Notes: a model not told the origin generated them from the sequence alone. A stretch of DNA of 35,250 bases from Ignavibacteriales bacterium (GCA_026390585.1 JAPLFP010000222.1:1-35250); one strand, 5' to 3'; shown: positions 17,124 to 26,419, numbered from the stretch's first letter. Numbers and translations: made by a program.

Positions 17124-17975
17124 CTACTGCACCGTATACGGGATGCCCCAAAACTTTGTCAAGACAGGCGCCTCCATGTCACAAAGTGTTTCTCTGGAGA
17201 TCGCCTCAACCACTGCATGAAACACCCCCGGACGAGGCAGCGCTCGGACAGTGTTTTCATACGTGTGAATGTAATGATCGCCAATCCGATTCTCGAGCTT
17301 CAGCGGCAACAATGACCGCTGTCCCCATTTCCCACGAAAGCCGGAGCGAAGAACTACCATGTTCGGTTCCGTTTCGCTCGTCTGCAGCTTCACCTTCACT
17401 TCGAGATCGGCATCTCCCGCCACCGTCGCGAGATGACAAATTCCATTGACCCCAAACGGCCATGTGTTCTCGTCCGGGGATTTCAGCGAAATGGTCTCAC
17501 AGTTCTGTGAGCGCAGTATGAATTCGCTGATCGAAACGTTTGCTTCCTTCGTCCCACCGTTGACATGCGAAATTCCGTTCAGCTTCCAGTTCCTGGAAGG
17601 GTCTTTCGTCGCAGCAACACGAAGGAATTGAGCTTTGCGAATGCTGTTCTCGGTAAATGGCTTCGAAATCAGAGAATGACGCATTCGTGTGCTCAACTGG
17701 TAAGGCGCAGCAATCTTCAAGATACCGTCAATCGTTCGGGTAACCGTCGCAATCACACATTCGTCGCTGACCTCGTCGAATCCCACAGACTTGGTCACAC
17801 GGTGTATGATTCTCCCCCACCGCAACGGATACCCACGATCGCTGATCTTCGTTGAACCGCCGGAGTAGTCAGATGAGTATGCATCCCCATCATCGAGCGG
17901 CACAATGTCGCTGTTGAGCAGCTCATTGTTCGCTATCACCAGCTCCAAGTATTCTCTGTCTTTCGGGTTCAACAT
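17124..17975 (-). CDS. Protein of unknown function (283 aa)
   Basis: The start is set at the Met of MLNPKDREYLELV, preceded by GGCAGGGCA; the 32 extra residues in the track carry no convincing sequence. It has no signal peptide and no membrane helix. The N-terminus has an acidic, serine-rich stretch (DDGDAYSSDYSGGS), then a mixed alpha/beta region with repeated 'F.LR' and basic segments. I recognise no family or catalytic motif. It lies between the lipoprotein gene and the CHASE2-sigma-54 regulator with its own terminator, so it may be a single transcription unit. Confidence 0.6.
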   Translation of the reverse strand: MLNPKDREYLELVIANNELLNSDIVPLDDGDAYSSDYSGGSTKISDRGYPLRWGRIIHRVTKSVGFDEVSDECVIATVTRTIDGILKIAAPYQLSTRMRHSLISKPFTENSIRKAQFLRVAATKDPSRNWKLNGISHVNGGTKEANVSISEFILRSQNCETISLKSPDENTWPFGVNGICHLATVAGDADLEVKVKLQTSETEPNMVVLRSGFRGKWGQRSLLPLKLENRIGDHYIHTYENTVRALPRPGVFHAVVEAISRETLCDMEAPVLTKFWGIPYTVQ

Positions 17976-18108
17976 TGCCCTGCCAGGCTTTTTTGAACAA
18001 ATATTGAAAATTTGACTTGCCCTACTATATCCAACTCCTATGCCACAGGGGCGAAAAGGAGTTCGATACATATGACATCACAACAAGTTGATTTTCAACG
18101 AGTTAGGA

Positions 18109-18128
18109 ACTGCCGGATGCCCGGCAGT
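18109..18128. repeat. 8-bp hairpin ACTGCCGG-atgc-CCGGCAGT
   Basis: A perfect stem-loop lies in the 400-bp gap 18072-18473, about 130 bp upstream of the gene starting at 17975. No T run follows on either strand. It may be part of the same structured leader as the tandem hairpins further upstream. Confidence 0.5.
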
Positions 18129-18333
18129 CGACACTGCGGGGAAAGAAGTGCGGGAATTCTGTGGGTGTAATGCCGGAATGATCCTGTACCGGCGTTGGAT
18201 AGTGTAATTCTTACAAAGGGCAAATCCGAAGCAAGTGACTGTCGGCTCGCAGAGCATTCCCGCGGAGGTTGACGGTCAGCGTCCGGGATTCTCGGGCGGC
18301 GAGAAGAATCAAAAATGGACTTTGTCGACCATT

Positions 18334-18455
18334 CCCACACAGAGTGTGGAAACCAGCCAAAGGCTGCTCTCACCATCGACTGAAGTCGATGGCTGTCTGG
18401 AAACGAAACCCGAAGGGTTTGGAGTTCGATGAAGCCGTTCGTTTTAACGAATGGC
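18334..18455. repeat. Run of five consecutive small hairpins
   Basis: In about 120 bp the sequence forms CCACAC-aga-GTGTGG, CAGCC-aaa-GGCTG, CCATCGAC-tgaa-GTCGATGG, AAACCC-gaa-GGGTTT and GCCGTTCGTT-tt-AACGAATGGC, one after another with short spacers. Each stem is 5-10 bp with a 2-4 nt loop. No ORF explains it. Confidence 0.7.
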
Positions 18456-18473
18456 GAATAAAGATGAGCAACT

Positions 18474-21086
18474 CTACTTCCACTTGCCATTTAGGTAGGC
18501 CCGGACGACTTCGTCCAGAATGGTATGATAACGCTGGGGCAGGTTTTTGTACTTCGGGCGGAGAGAATTCTTGCTTGCATCGAAATCCTGACCGGGAGCG
18601 ACCCCATCGACGACGTTGCCGAGATATTCACGGAGCTTTTTCTGAACTTTTTCGCGGGACTCGGCATCCTGGTCCTTCACGATAGCCTCGACGGCGTTAT
18701 TCACATCCCAAACGCTTTCAAAAAAATGCTTGAAACAAATGCCGCGGAAGTACTCCGCAACAGTGCCCCTGTTCAGGCCACCAAGATCTTCGGCAGTCTC
18801 AGAGATGGAACTGCGTGAGAATTTCTTCGAACGGAGGATTTCAAGAATCTGGTCTTCAATGTCAACCTGCCCTTTCGTCGCTGCTGCAACCTCCTCAGGC
18901 AGATCTCTAAGTTGAATCAAAGTCCGACCGTCAGACCGCGCAAAGATGCCAGCTCGTGTCACCGCGCTTTGAAGTTCGCGCACATTCCCAGGCCACCGGT
19001 ATTGCAGAAATGCATCCATGACGGTGGACGAGAGGGACAGCGCACCACCCTCCGCCTTCACAAAATGCGCCGCGAGAAACGGAATATCGCCCTTCCGTTC
19101 CCTCAGCGGCGGCAATTCGATCGAGAATACATTCAGTCTGTAGTAAAGATCTTCACGAAATCGTTTTTCAGTAACCAGCTCTCGCAGACTTTTGTTCGTC
19201 GCGGAGATAATTCGGGCGTTTGTCCTCATTGTCGTATTGGCGCCCACTCGTTCGAACTCTCCGGATTGCACCACGCGGAGGAGTTTGATCTGAAACACCT
19301 CGCTGGTTTCGGCAATCTCATCCAGGAAGATCGTCCCTCCGTTGGCGTGCTCAAAACGACCGACTTTGTCCTTGATCGCTCCGGTGAACGAGCCTCGTTC
19401 ATGCCCGAAGAGCTCGCTCTCGAGAAGTGTTTCCGTCAATGCACCGCAATTGACAGCTACGAATACCTTGCCCCGTCTGTCGCTCAGGTTGTGGACCGCG
19501 CGCGCAACGAGTTCCTTCCCTGTTCCGCTCTCACCGAGAATCAGGACGTTCGCATCGCTCGCCGAGATCTTTCGAACAAGATCCACCACTCCTTTCATCT
19601 TTCCCGCCGTGTGATACACGATCCCTTCAAACACTGCTATCTCAGTTTTCTGCTCGAGTTCCACCCCCTCAAACTCGACCATGTCACTTACCTGGGCGGA
19701 GAGGATTCTGATCTCCTCTTTGTACCGCTTGATCTCATCGACGAGTTCAGACCCGCGCACCAACGGGGCGGGCGCCTTCTGGTCGAGCAACTCCTTTTCA
19801 AGCATCTGCAGCTTCAGCTCACTCTCCCGAAGTCTGCTTTCTGCTTTTTGTCTATCCGACTCGAGCCTTGCGACATGCTTCTCGACAACGAAGTAATCAT
19901 AGAGAACAGGCCCGAGCCATGCAACGAGGAGGAGAACGAGAGGTCCGAGCACGGGAAGAACCACGTGAGCCGTCACAAACATCAACTGGCTGGCGGATAC
20001 ATAGGACACTGCGAGCAAGAGCCCGAAGATGCCACCGCGAAAATATCCGAACCGCACAATGAGAAATATGAAGACGAGTGTCAGGGCAGCAGGGATCAAG
20101 AACTCTCCAACGAACGGCGAAACAGTTGAAAGGAACCTGTTGTTCAACGCATTATCGACGAAAGTGGCCTGCAGACCGACCGATGGAAATTGCGCATCAA
20201 ACGGAGTTTTGAAAAAATCACCTCTCCCTTCCCCGATGACGCTCACGAAGGCAATCTTGTTGCGCAGGCTGGAAAGATTGGTCGATCCGGAGAGGAACGA
20301 CCGAAGAACTTCGACGCAGCGGTAGCGGCGAAACGATGAGAGCGTCCCCGGGAAATTGAGCATTGTCGTGCCATCGCCGCTGATCGGAATTCGAATCTCC
20401 TCTTTCTTTGTCTGAAGGGTGACGGAATGGGTTCCGAGTTGAACCTGAGAACGATCAACATGAGCGAACAGCCGAAGAACCTCCAACGCGAATGCAGGGA
20501 CGGTTCGACCGCCGGCATCGATCAGGAGGGGAAGTTGGGAGATCGCGCCTTCCGTGACATTGGTGTGTCCGATCCCGGCCGCCGAATCGAGAAGCTCGCG
20601 ATAGGGGAGTTGTATCTGTGCGCCATAGAACAGAGGTTCGCTCATTTTTCCTAGAGCCGGGAACTGCTCCGGCGTCAGGCTCGGGGATGAGAGCTCAGTT
20701 CTTTCGACGCGTCGGAAGTAGGACGAGCAGATGAGCTTTCCTGATGCTGCGGCTTTCGCGGCAAGAAGGTTGTCGTGCTCAGGATATTCCAGGTTGTGCT
20801 CGCCAAAGAAAATGTCGAGTCCGATCGCCCGAACGCCGCTTTTCGTCAGTACGTCGATCAGGAGGGCATAATAGTTGCGCTTGAGAGGCCAGCCGCCAAG
20901 CGAGGTAATGTCGTCATTGTCAAAGTAGAGGATCACGACATTCGTGTCGGCCGGGACCTGTCCGCGAACATGATAGCGGACGTCAAGCAATCCCTGCTCC
21001 AGTTTGTGCATGGGTCCTGAAGCGAGCTGCATCAAGACCAGCAGCACGAGGACCAACCCAGCGACTATAATGTACTTGCGCGACAT
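18474..21086 (-). CDS. CHASE2 sensor fused to sigma-54-type AAA+ domain
   Basis: The start is placed at MSRKYIIVAGLVL (870 residues); the ORF extends 23 residues further without a ribosome-binding site. Order (track numbering, 893 aa): TM helix (27-45), extracytoplasmic CHASE2 domain (about 48-340: 'VVILYFDNDDITSLGGWPLKR', 'GLDIFFGE'), about three TM helices (345-435), a coiled coil (435-490), and a sigma-54 interaction AAA+ domain (about 515-745) with Walker A GESGTGKE, a GAFTGA-type loop present as GSFTGA, Walker B GTIFLDEIAE and REDLYYRLNVF. The C-terminus holds a short HTH-like stretch (ISETAEDLGGLNRGTVAEYF), not a classical Fis helix. It appears to turn an envelope signal into sigma-54-dependent transcription. 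Targets are not shown. Confidence 0.85.
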   Translation of the reverse strand: MSRKYIIVAGLVLVLLVLMQLASGPMHKLEQGLLDVRYHVRGQVPADTNVVILYFDNDDITSLGGWPLKRNYYALLIDVLTKSGVRAIGLDIFFGEHNLEYPEHDNLLAAKAAASGKLICSSYFRRVERTELSSPSLTPEQFPALGKMSEPLFYGAQIQLPYRELLDSAAGIGHTNVTEGAISQLPLLIDAGGRTVPAFALEVLRLFAHVDRSQVQLGTHSVTLQTKKEEIRIPISGDGTTMLNFPGTLSSFRRYRCVEVLRSFLSGSTNLSSLRNKIAFVSVIGEGRGDFFKTPFDAQFPSVGLQATFVDNALNNRFLSTVSPFVGEFLIPAALTLVFIFLIVRFGYFRGGIFGLLLAVSYVSASQLMFVTAHVVLPVLGPLVLLLVAWLGPVLYDYFVVEKHVARLESDRQKAESRLRESELKLQMLEKELLDQKAPAPLVRGSELVDEIKRYKEEIRILSAQVSDMVEFEGVELEQKTEIAVFEGIVYHTAGKMKGVVDLVRKISASDANVLILGESGTGKELVARAVHNLSDRRGKVFVAVNCGALTETLLESELFGHERGSFTGAIKDKVGRFEHANGGTIFLDEIAETSEVFQIKLLRVVQSGEFERVGANTTMRTNARIISATNKSLRELVTEKRFREDLYYRLNVFSIELPPLRERKGDIPFLAAHFVKAEGGALSLSSTVMDAFLQYRWPGNVRELQSAVTRAGIFARSDGRTLIQLRDLPEEVAAATKGQVDIEDQILEILRSKKFSRSSISETAEDLGGLNRGTVAEYFRGICFKHFFESVWDVNNAVEAIVKDQDAESREKVQKKLREYLGNVVDGVAPGQDFDASKNSLRPKYKNLPQRYHTILDEVVRAYLNGKWK

Positions 21087-21162
21087 TCTCGAGCGTATGA
21101 GATGTGTGAGGCGGAACAGTATTCTGTTAGTGAAGGACAGAGTCAAGATCAACAAAATCGCG

Positions 21163-21312
21163 TCCCGAAATTTCGGCAGGTGCGTTGGACGGACTCAACG
21201 TGCGTTTAATGTCGCCCCGGATTGTAGCCGGGTGGACGGTTTTCCCGTCTGCGTCGGGGCGACATTACGGATCGTGCGTTGGATGCTAACTCTCGGGCGT
21301 TAAATTTCGGGA
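21163..21312. repeat. MITE-like 150-bp nested palindrome
   Basis: Outer 11-bp perfect inverted repeats (TCCCGAAATTT at 21163, AAATTTCGGGA at 21302) enclose a 13-bp perfect stem TAATGTCGCCCCG/CGGGGCGACATTA (21207-21219, 21255-21267). The central loop contains a further GACGG/CCGTC hairpin. Direct repeats GTGCGTTGGA lie on both sides of the inner stem (21180 and 21274). There is no ORF, and no clear target-site duplication. Confidence 0.6.
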
Positions 21313-21324
21313 AAAGTTTCTTTC

Positions 21325-21353
21325 TGCCGCTTTCTTTCTAAAAGAAAGCGGCA
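21325..21353 (-). terminator. Hairpin terminator after the aldo/keto reductase
   Basis: TGCCGCTTTCTTT-ctaa-AAGAAAGCGGCA forms a 12-bp stem 16 bp after the stop at 21369. On the minus strand only a broken U-rich tail follows, so termination is plausible but not certain. Confidence 0.55.
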
Positions 21354-21368
21354 ACAAATGGCTGAGCC

Positions 21369-22358
21369 TCATCTCCCCACCCGCTGCATCTGCGACGCAG
21401 CATATCGTTCTCCTGAGGCTGCGCCTTTTGGAATCGCCTCACCTATTCGGCGAAGGTCATCGGCGGTCAGGGTCACATCGACCGCCTTCACGTTCTCCCG
21501 AAGATACTGAATTCTCTTCGTACCCGGTATCGGAATGATGTCTTCACCCTGCGACATACACCAGGCGAGAGCCAACTGACCTGGCGTACATTTCTTTTCA
21601 GCCGCCAGCTGCTCGACCGTCTGCACGATACGGAGATTTTTCTCCATGTTCTCAGGCTGGAAACGAGGATGTGCCTTTCGCCGAAAATCCGTCTCGTCGA
21701 GATCCGTTGCCGACTTTATCCTTCCCGTCAGAAAACCTCTTCCGAGCGGACTGTACGGCACGAATGTGATACCGAGCTCCCGGCATGTTGGAAGAATCTC
21801 GGCTTCAACGTCGCGCGTCCACAACGAGTACTCTGTTTGCAATGCGGTAATAGTGTGTTCTTTTGCGGCCTTTCTGAGTGTCGCCGGCCCCGCTTCTGAG
21901 AGACCAAGGTACCGTACCTTTCCCTCGCGAACGAGATCGACCATCGCGCCGACCGTTTCCTCAATTGGCGTGTCCACATCAACACGGTGCTGGTAGTACA
22001 GATCGATTGTATCGATGCCGAGACGTTTCAGACTTGCTTCGCAGGCCGATTTCACATACGCCGGCTTCCCATTGACGCCAAGGAAACTCCCGTCTGATCC
22101 ACGGACGTTGCCAAATTTCGTCGCTATGAAAAGGCTCTCCCGCTTCCCCTTGATGGCCCGGCCGACGAGTTGTTCATTGTGCCCAACGCCATACATATCT
22201 GCGGTATCGAAGAATGTGATCCCCAGGTTGATCGCTTCATGGATGGTCGCGATCGATCCTTCGTCGTTCCGGGGACCGTAGAACTCAGACATCCCCATGC
22301 AGCCTAGTCCTAAAGCTGAAACAACAGGTCCGTTCTTGCCGAATTTCCTTTGCTTCAT
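21369..22358 (-). CDS. Aldo/keto reductase
   Basis: The 329-residue protein has a TIM-barrel oxidoreductase pattern: N-terminal LGLGCMGMS, catalytic Asp and Tyr in FFDTADMYG (about 50-58), Lys in IATKFG (about 79-84) and His in YYQHRVD (about 121-127). The NADP-binding C-terminal segment [16 protein letters not shown] is intact. The sequence closely follows the subgroup often labelled YhdN/general stress protein 69-like reductases, which reduce aldehydes and ketones in the cytosol with NADPH. It is a single gene, divergent from the phospholipase D-like gene. The substrate is unknown. Confidence 0.93.
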   Translation of the reverse strand: MKQRKFGKNGPVVSALGLGCMGMSEFYGPRNDEGSIATIHEAINLGITFFDTADMYGVGHNEQLVGRAIKGKRESLFIATKFGNVRGSDGSFLGVNGKPAYVKSACEASLKRLGIDTIDLYYQHRVDVDTPIEETVGAMVDLVREGKVRYLGLSEAGPATLRKAAKEHTITALQTEYSLWTRDVEAEILPTCRELGITFVPYSPLGRGFLTGRIKSATDLDETDFRRKAHPRFQPENMEKNLRIVQTVEQLAAEKKCTPGQLALAWCMSQGEDIIPIPGTKRIQYLRENVKAVDVTLTADDLRRIGEAIPKGAASGERYAASQMQRVGR

Positions 22359-22456
22359 CAGTTCAAATGCCTTTCTTCTATTTGGCAGTGGTGTTACATG
22401 TCAAATACAAGTTACTCACGAACCACAAGATTTTCAATAGAGAACCTGATCATGTC

Positions 22457-22501
22457 GAAGTCCGTCTTCTGACTTCGAACTCACATGAGAAGACGGACTT
22501 C
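22457..22501. repeat. 14-bp perfect hairpin GAAGTCCGTCTTCT / AGAAGACGGACTTC
   Basis: The stem has a 17-nt loop and is located between divergent genes, so it is not a terminator. The same stem sequence occurs at 23915-23961 on the other side of the phospholipase gene. It is followed at 22517 by GTCATTCCCGCGAAAGCGG, a REP-like motif common in bacterial intergenic regions. Confidence 0.7.
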
Positions 22502-22681
22502 TCACCCGGAGTCGTGTCATTCCCGCGAAAGCGGCCTGCCCGCCTCGCGAGATTCGAAAGGTCAGGAAGGAATCCAGAATCAGGCCATTGTTCATCACAA
22601 AGGCGCCCTTGCTCCTTCTCCCCCCCTTTCGTACAATCCATCCAGTGAAGCAACATCGTGACACCACAGCCAGGACATCCT

Positions 22682-23902
22682 ATGAAAAGACTGATTCTCG
22701 TCATTCTCTTCTTTCTTCCACGAATCCAAGCACAGACCGCGCCAGCTTCCGACATCGAGATTGTTGAGAGCATTCCAGCAGGCACGATCCTGGACAATCC
22801 CGATATTCGCAATGCGCACGAGGTGTGGCTCGAGATGATTGGACGCACACACATCACCCTCGACATCGAAGAGTTCTACATTTCTCATGAACCCGGGAAA
22901 CTGCTTGAAGATGTGCTCGCTGCCATTTATTCAGCGGCCAATCGCGGAGTCAAGGTCAGAGTGATCATTGACGGCCGGATGTATAAGACCTATCCGGCAA
23001 GCGCTGATTCCCTCGGTCGGTACAGAAATATCGAGGTGCGGCGGATCGATTTTGGATCGATCGGGGGCGGGATACAGCACGCCAAGTATTTCATCGTCGA
23101 CGGCAAGGAAGTTTTCGTCGGCAGCCAGAACTTCGATTGGCGGGCGCTTGAGCACATTCATGAGCTCGGCCTTCGGATCAACAGCAAGGAATTCGCTTCG
23201 GCGTATAGCGATGTGTTCAACCTCGATTGGCAGCTTGCTTCACTCACGCCTGAGGCAATCAAAACATTCTCTATGACCAGAAAGACCTATTCGATGCCCA
23301 TACGTGTTACTGGCAAAAACGGAGATGTCGCCTCTGTTGAGCCCACCTCCAGCCCTATCGGGTGGGTGCCCGATTCTGCATTGTGGGATGAGCGTGCTAT
23401 CGTTGGCGTGATAGACGGCTCGCAACGAACTTTGACACTTCAGTTTCTTTCCTATTCTCCATCCGAGCGGCGAGGGGGTAAGTATACGGTGATCGACGAT
23501 GCTATCCGTCGTGCTGCGAAGCGCGGGGTGAAGGTGAGAATGATTGTTTCAGACTGGCAGAAGGGCTCACTTGCAGTCACAGCGCTGAAAGAACTGGCAA
23601 ACGCCCCTAACATTGAAGTCGCATTCACCGCAATTCCGGAGTGGTCGGGCGGATACGTTTCATTCGCCCGGGTGGAGCACTGCAAGTACATCGTTGCTGA
23701 CGAATCCAAGTTCTGGCTCGGGACGAGCAATTGTGAGAAGAGCTATTTCTACAGCACCCGAAACATGGGCGTCGTGTGTTCCAGTCCGACCCTGGCGGCC
23801 ACTCTGGCCAAGATCTTCCTCAGGAGCTGGAACAGCCCCTACAAAGAGTTGATCACACAGAACGGAGAATATCCGCAAAGGGAACACGGAGAGAGGAAGT
23901 AA
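22682..23902 (+). CDS. Secreted phospholipase D-like protein with two HKD motifs
   Basis: The start is at MKRLILVILFFL (406 residues), giving a clean signal peptide ending IQAQ and an AGGA ribosome-binding site; the track start at 22658 adds eight residues without support. Two complete HKD catalytic motifs are present: HAKYFIVD (about residue 131) followed by GSQNFD, and HCKYIVAD (about residue 334) followed by GTSN. The PLD superfamily hydrolyses or transfers phosphodiesters through the two His residues and includes lipases, cardiolipin synthases and nucleases. The signal peptide points to an envelope or secreted enzyme. The gene is flanked on both sides by copies of one hairpin repeat. Confidence 0.88.
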   Translation: MKRLILVILFFLPRIQAQTAPASDIEIVESIPAGTILDNPDIRNAHEVWLEMIGRTHITLDIEEFYISHEPGKLLEDVLAAIYSAANRGVKVRVIIDGRMYKTYPASADSLGRYRNIEVRRIDFGSIGGGIQHAKYFIVDGKEVFVGSQNFDWRALEHIHELGLRINSKEFASAYSDVFNLDWQLASLTPEAIKTFSMTRKTYSMPIRVTGKNGDVASVEPTSSPIGWVPDSALWDERAIVGVIDGSQRTLTLQFLSYSPSERRGGKYTVIDDAIRRAAKRGVKVRMIVSDWQKGSLAVTALKELANAPNIEVAFTAIPEWSGGYVSFARVEHCKYIVADESKFWLGTSNCEKSYFYSTRNMGVVCSSPTLAATLAKIFLRSWNSPYKELITQNGEYPQREHGERK

Positions 23903-23914
23903 CGAGTAGATTGT

Positions 23915-23961
23915 AGAAGTCCGTCTTCTTCACGAGGATTCTCATGAGAAGACGGACTTCT
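23915..23961. repeat. 15-bp perfect hairpin AGAAGTCCGTCTTCT / AGAAGACGGACTTCT
   Basis: This is the second copy of the hairpin found at 22457. Here it lies 12 bp after the phospholipase stop and between convergent genes, and may serve as a terminator even though only TTT follows. Confidence 0.65.
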
Positions 23962-23995
23962 TTCATCGCTGCACGAATTTCAACCCTCACGGGAA

Positions 23996-25387
23996 TCACG
24001 GTGAGATCGTTGATGCCTCCCCTTCATTCAGTCCCGCTCTTAGACTGATCTTCAATTCCCTGAGTCTCCGCACTTCCACGATGAGCAGAACAGCAGCAAG
24101 GCATGCCGCGAGGAAATCGGCTATGGGCATCGCTATCCACACGCCATCTAACGCGAAGAATCTCGGAAGAAGGACCACAAGCGGAATGACGAACAGCATC
24201 TGTTTCGTCGTTGTGAGAATCATCGCTTGCTTTGGCTTTCCGACCGCCTGGAAGTAGGCCCAGCTCACTACTTGAAAACCGTTCAAAGGAAGCATGAGCA
24301 CGGCGATTTTCAGAGCGCGACCGCCGAGAGCGATGAACTGCTTGTCTTCAGCATTGAACAATGCGACAATGTCTGTGCTGAACAACATGACTGCCAGGAA
24401 TCCAGCCACACACACCGTGGTCGCGAGGACGATCCCTTTTCGGAGCGTCTCCATGACTCTGTCGATGTGTTTCGCCCCGTAGTTGAATCCAATGATCGGT
24501 TGAATCCCCTGATTCAATCCGTAGATCGGCATCATGACAACCATCATCAGACTCATCCCAATCCCCATCGCTGCGATCGCCAGGTTGCCACCGTAGCTGT
24601 AGAGCGTCTTGTTGAAGACGAACATGATAAGACTCCCGGCCACTTGCATGATCAATGGTGAAACCCCGATCATTGTAATTCTCGAGATCACCTGCCGGTC
24701 AAAGGAGATCCTCCTCAACTTGAGATAGCTCCAGCGGCCGGTGAAATAGATTATCACCCAGACTGCGCCGACACATTGGGAGATGACCGTCGCTATTGCC
24801 GAACCGCGTATGCCGAGATGGAGCACCATGATGCAGACGGGATTGAGGATAATGTTGAGGATGCCGCTGATGAGAATTGTCACCAATGCAATTCTTGGAC
24901 TCCCCTGCGCACGGATAATCCCGTTGAGCGAAAACGCTATGAACTGCAGCGGTATGCCGAGGATCACGATGCTCAGGAACTGTGTGGCGTATCTGTGCGC
25001 TTCCCCGGTGCCGCCGAGGAGCGTGACCAGGGGATCCATGGTGAGAAAGATCAGAACCGCAAGGCTCACCGAGATGCACAATGCCATCAGAAATCCGTTC
25101 TCGATGATTCTCTCCGCCTCTTCCTTTTTCTTTTCGCCAAGCTTGATCGACACCAGCGCTGTTGATCCCATGCCGACGAGCTGAGCGAAACCCATGATTA
25201 CGATATTGATGGGAAACGTAATGGCGATCGCAGAGATGGCGGTCGTGCCGACACCCCTACCGACGAAGATCCTATCGACAATATTGTAGGATGCCATCAC
25301 GAGCATGCCAATAATTGCCGGTACGGAATAATCGGCGATGAGCTTTCCAATCTTATGCTTTTCCAGCGCTTCGATGTTTGCGATCAT
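23996..25387 (-). CDS. MATE family efflux transporter
   Basis: The 463-residue, 12-helix protein has the two-bundle MATE layout: 'ADYSVPAIIGMLVMASYNIVDRIFVG' at the start, the 'SGILNIILNPVCIMVLHLGIRGSAIATVIS' segment near 175-205, and 'GLNQGIQPIIGFNYGA' near 300-315, which is typical of the DinF/NorM-related bacterial group. Such proteins export drugs, cationic compounds or metabolites using proton or sodium gradients. The gene begins 17 bp after the end of a frameshifted phosphotransferase gene on the same strand, so they were probably cotranscribed. Confidence 0.93.
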   Translation of the reverse strand: MIANIEALEKHKIGKLIADYSVPAIIGMLVMASYNIVDRIFVGRGVGTTAISAIAITFPINIVIMGFAQLVGMGSTALVSIKLGEKKKEEAERIIENGFLMALCISVSLAVLIFLTMDPLVTLLGGTGEAHRYATQFLSIVILGIPLQFIAFSLNGIIRAQGSPRIALVTILISGILNIILNPVCIMVLHLGIRGSAIATVISQCVGAVWVIIYFTGRWSYLKLRRISFDRQVISRITMIGVSPLIMQVAGSLIMFVFNKTLYSYGGNLAIAAMGIGMSLMMVVMMPIYGLNQGIQPIIGFNYGAKHIDRVMETLRKGIVLATTVCVAGFLAVMLFSTDIVALFNAEDKQFIALGGRALKIAVLMLPLNGFQVVSWAYFQAVGKPKQAMILTTTKQMLFVIPLVVLLPRFFALDGVWIAMPIADFLAACLAAVLLIVEVRRLRELKISLRAGLNEGEASTISP

Positions 25388-25404
25388 GGCAGGGATGCGT
25401 CTTA

Positions 25405-26249
25405 TCAGAGCCGTTTCAGCTTTTCATTGACGATTGTGACGAGCACCTGCTTTTCACTCTCGGGGAGCCATTCCATCAATCGGGCTGCAAGAATTGGTAG
25501 TTCCCAATCCTCGATTGCGTCCTGTCTGGCGCCGGTCAATCTCAGATACTCACTTAGGTAATATCGGTGGAACTTCCTTCTGATGCTGCTGAGCAAAATC
25601 TTGATGAAGGAAGGAGTCCCGGGGCCCACTTCAGCAGGATTGACGTTCTCGCCACGTCGGCGAGCGGGTTGCCTCTTGTGGCAGTCATCCAATCCAGCAC
25701 AAACGGCTTCCCTCCACCCATCAGGATGTTCTCCGGATGAAAATCACCGTGACACAGCTTGTTGCCTCCGGGGAGACGGTCGAGATACTTTATGATCTTT
25801 GTTTTCGTTTCTGTCGTGAGGTGGTCATGGAGATTGATATTCCTGACCAGGATGCTCTTCAGTTCGGGGACCTCATCAGGAACGGAGGTTAGGTGGATCC
25901 TTGCATGGATCGCGGCGAATTCCCGCGCAAATCCTGTGATGTTCCAGGGATTGCGGAACAAATGCCTGAATCCTGACTCTCCCTTGGTGAAGTCGAAAAT
26001 GATGGCATCGCGACCTGCAACAACAAGGCGTTGATAAGCTTTCGGAATGTCGACGACCGATCCAATCGAGCGGCAAACAAGGTATTCGTTGTCGATCGCC
26101 TGCTTCGGAAAATTGGGCCTAAAGACTTTGATGACAAACCGGTCGCGGAAGAGAAAGACGTCGGCAGTTCTGCCTTGGCCAAGGAGGGCAAGTTGTTTCA
26201 GGTCGAGTGATTCGGGGGCGACGATATTTGAGTCTGCGGTTTGCATCAA
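25405..26249 (-). pseudogene. Aminoglycoside-phosphotransferase-family kinase, split by a frameshift
   Basis: Two overlapping ORFs (25554-26249, 25405-25692) together make one kinase of about 281 residues. The first half has a glycine-rich nucleotide loop (LLGQGRTADVF), the invariant Lys (FVIKVF), Brenner-type catalytic loop HGDFHPEN and the metal-binding Asp in FVLDW. After ILLKWAPG the frame is lost; the other ORF continues with GTPSFIKILLSSIRRKF and a normal helical end. Adding one G to the GGGCCCCGGGAC tract near 25620 restores the frame. This is either a sequencing/assembly slip in a homopolymer or a recent mutation. Substrate unknown; the APH fold covers antibiotics, choline and sugars. 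It sits 17 bp upstream of the MATE gene. Confidence 0.8.
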
Positions 26250-26284
26250 TCGTGTTCATTTTAGCGCATGATCACTAACGTCTG

Positions 26285-26325
26285 AAAAAAAAGCCGACTG
26301 CGAGAAACCCGCATACGCAATCGGC
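26285..26325 (-). terminator. Rho-independent terminator after the MetA-like gene
   Basis: On the minus strand GCCGATTGCG...CGCAGTCGGC (10-bp stem, one mismatch) is followed by eight T residues, about 95 bp after the stop at 26420. Confidence 0.85.
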
Positions 26326-26419
26326 AATCGAAAACCGACAGTTCACCCAGCTGGCCGTAGCGCCAAAGAAGCACATTGCGAATGTGGCACATATTGAGAA
26401 CCGACTTGATCGGCACATC

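Noticed and set aside
18030-18045. TGGCAT-N5-TTGGA on the minus strand upstream of the gene starting at 17975, resembling a sigma-54 promoter.
   Set aside because: The nearly invariant GC of the -12 element is GG here, so it was not listed.
18912-20129. A 405-codon plus-strand ORF.
   Set aside because: It is the antisense shadow of the CHASE2/sigma-54 regulator, whose motifs are unambiguous.
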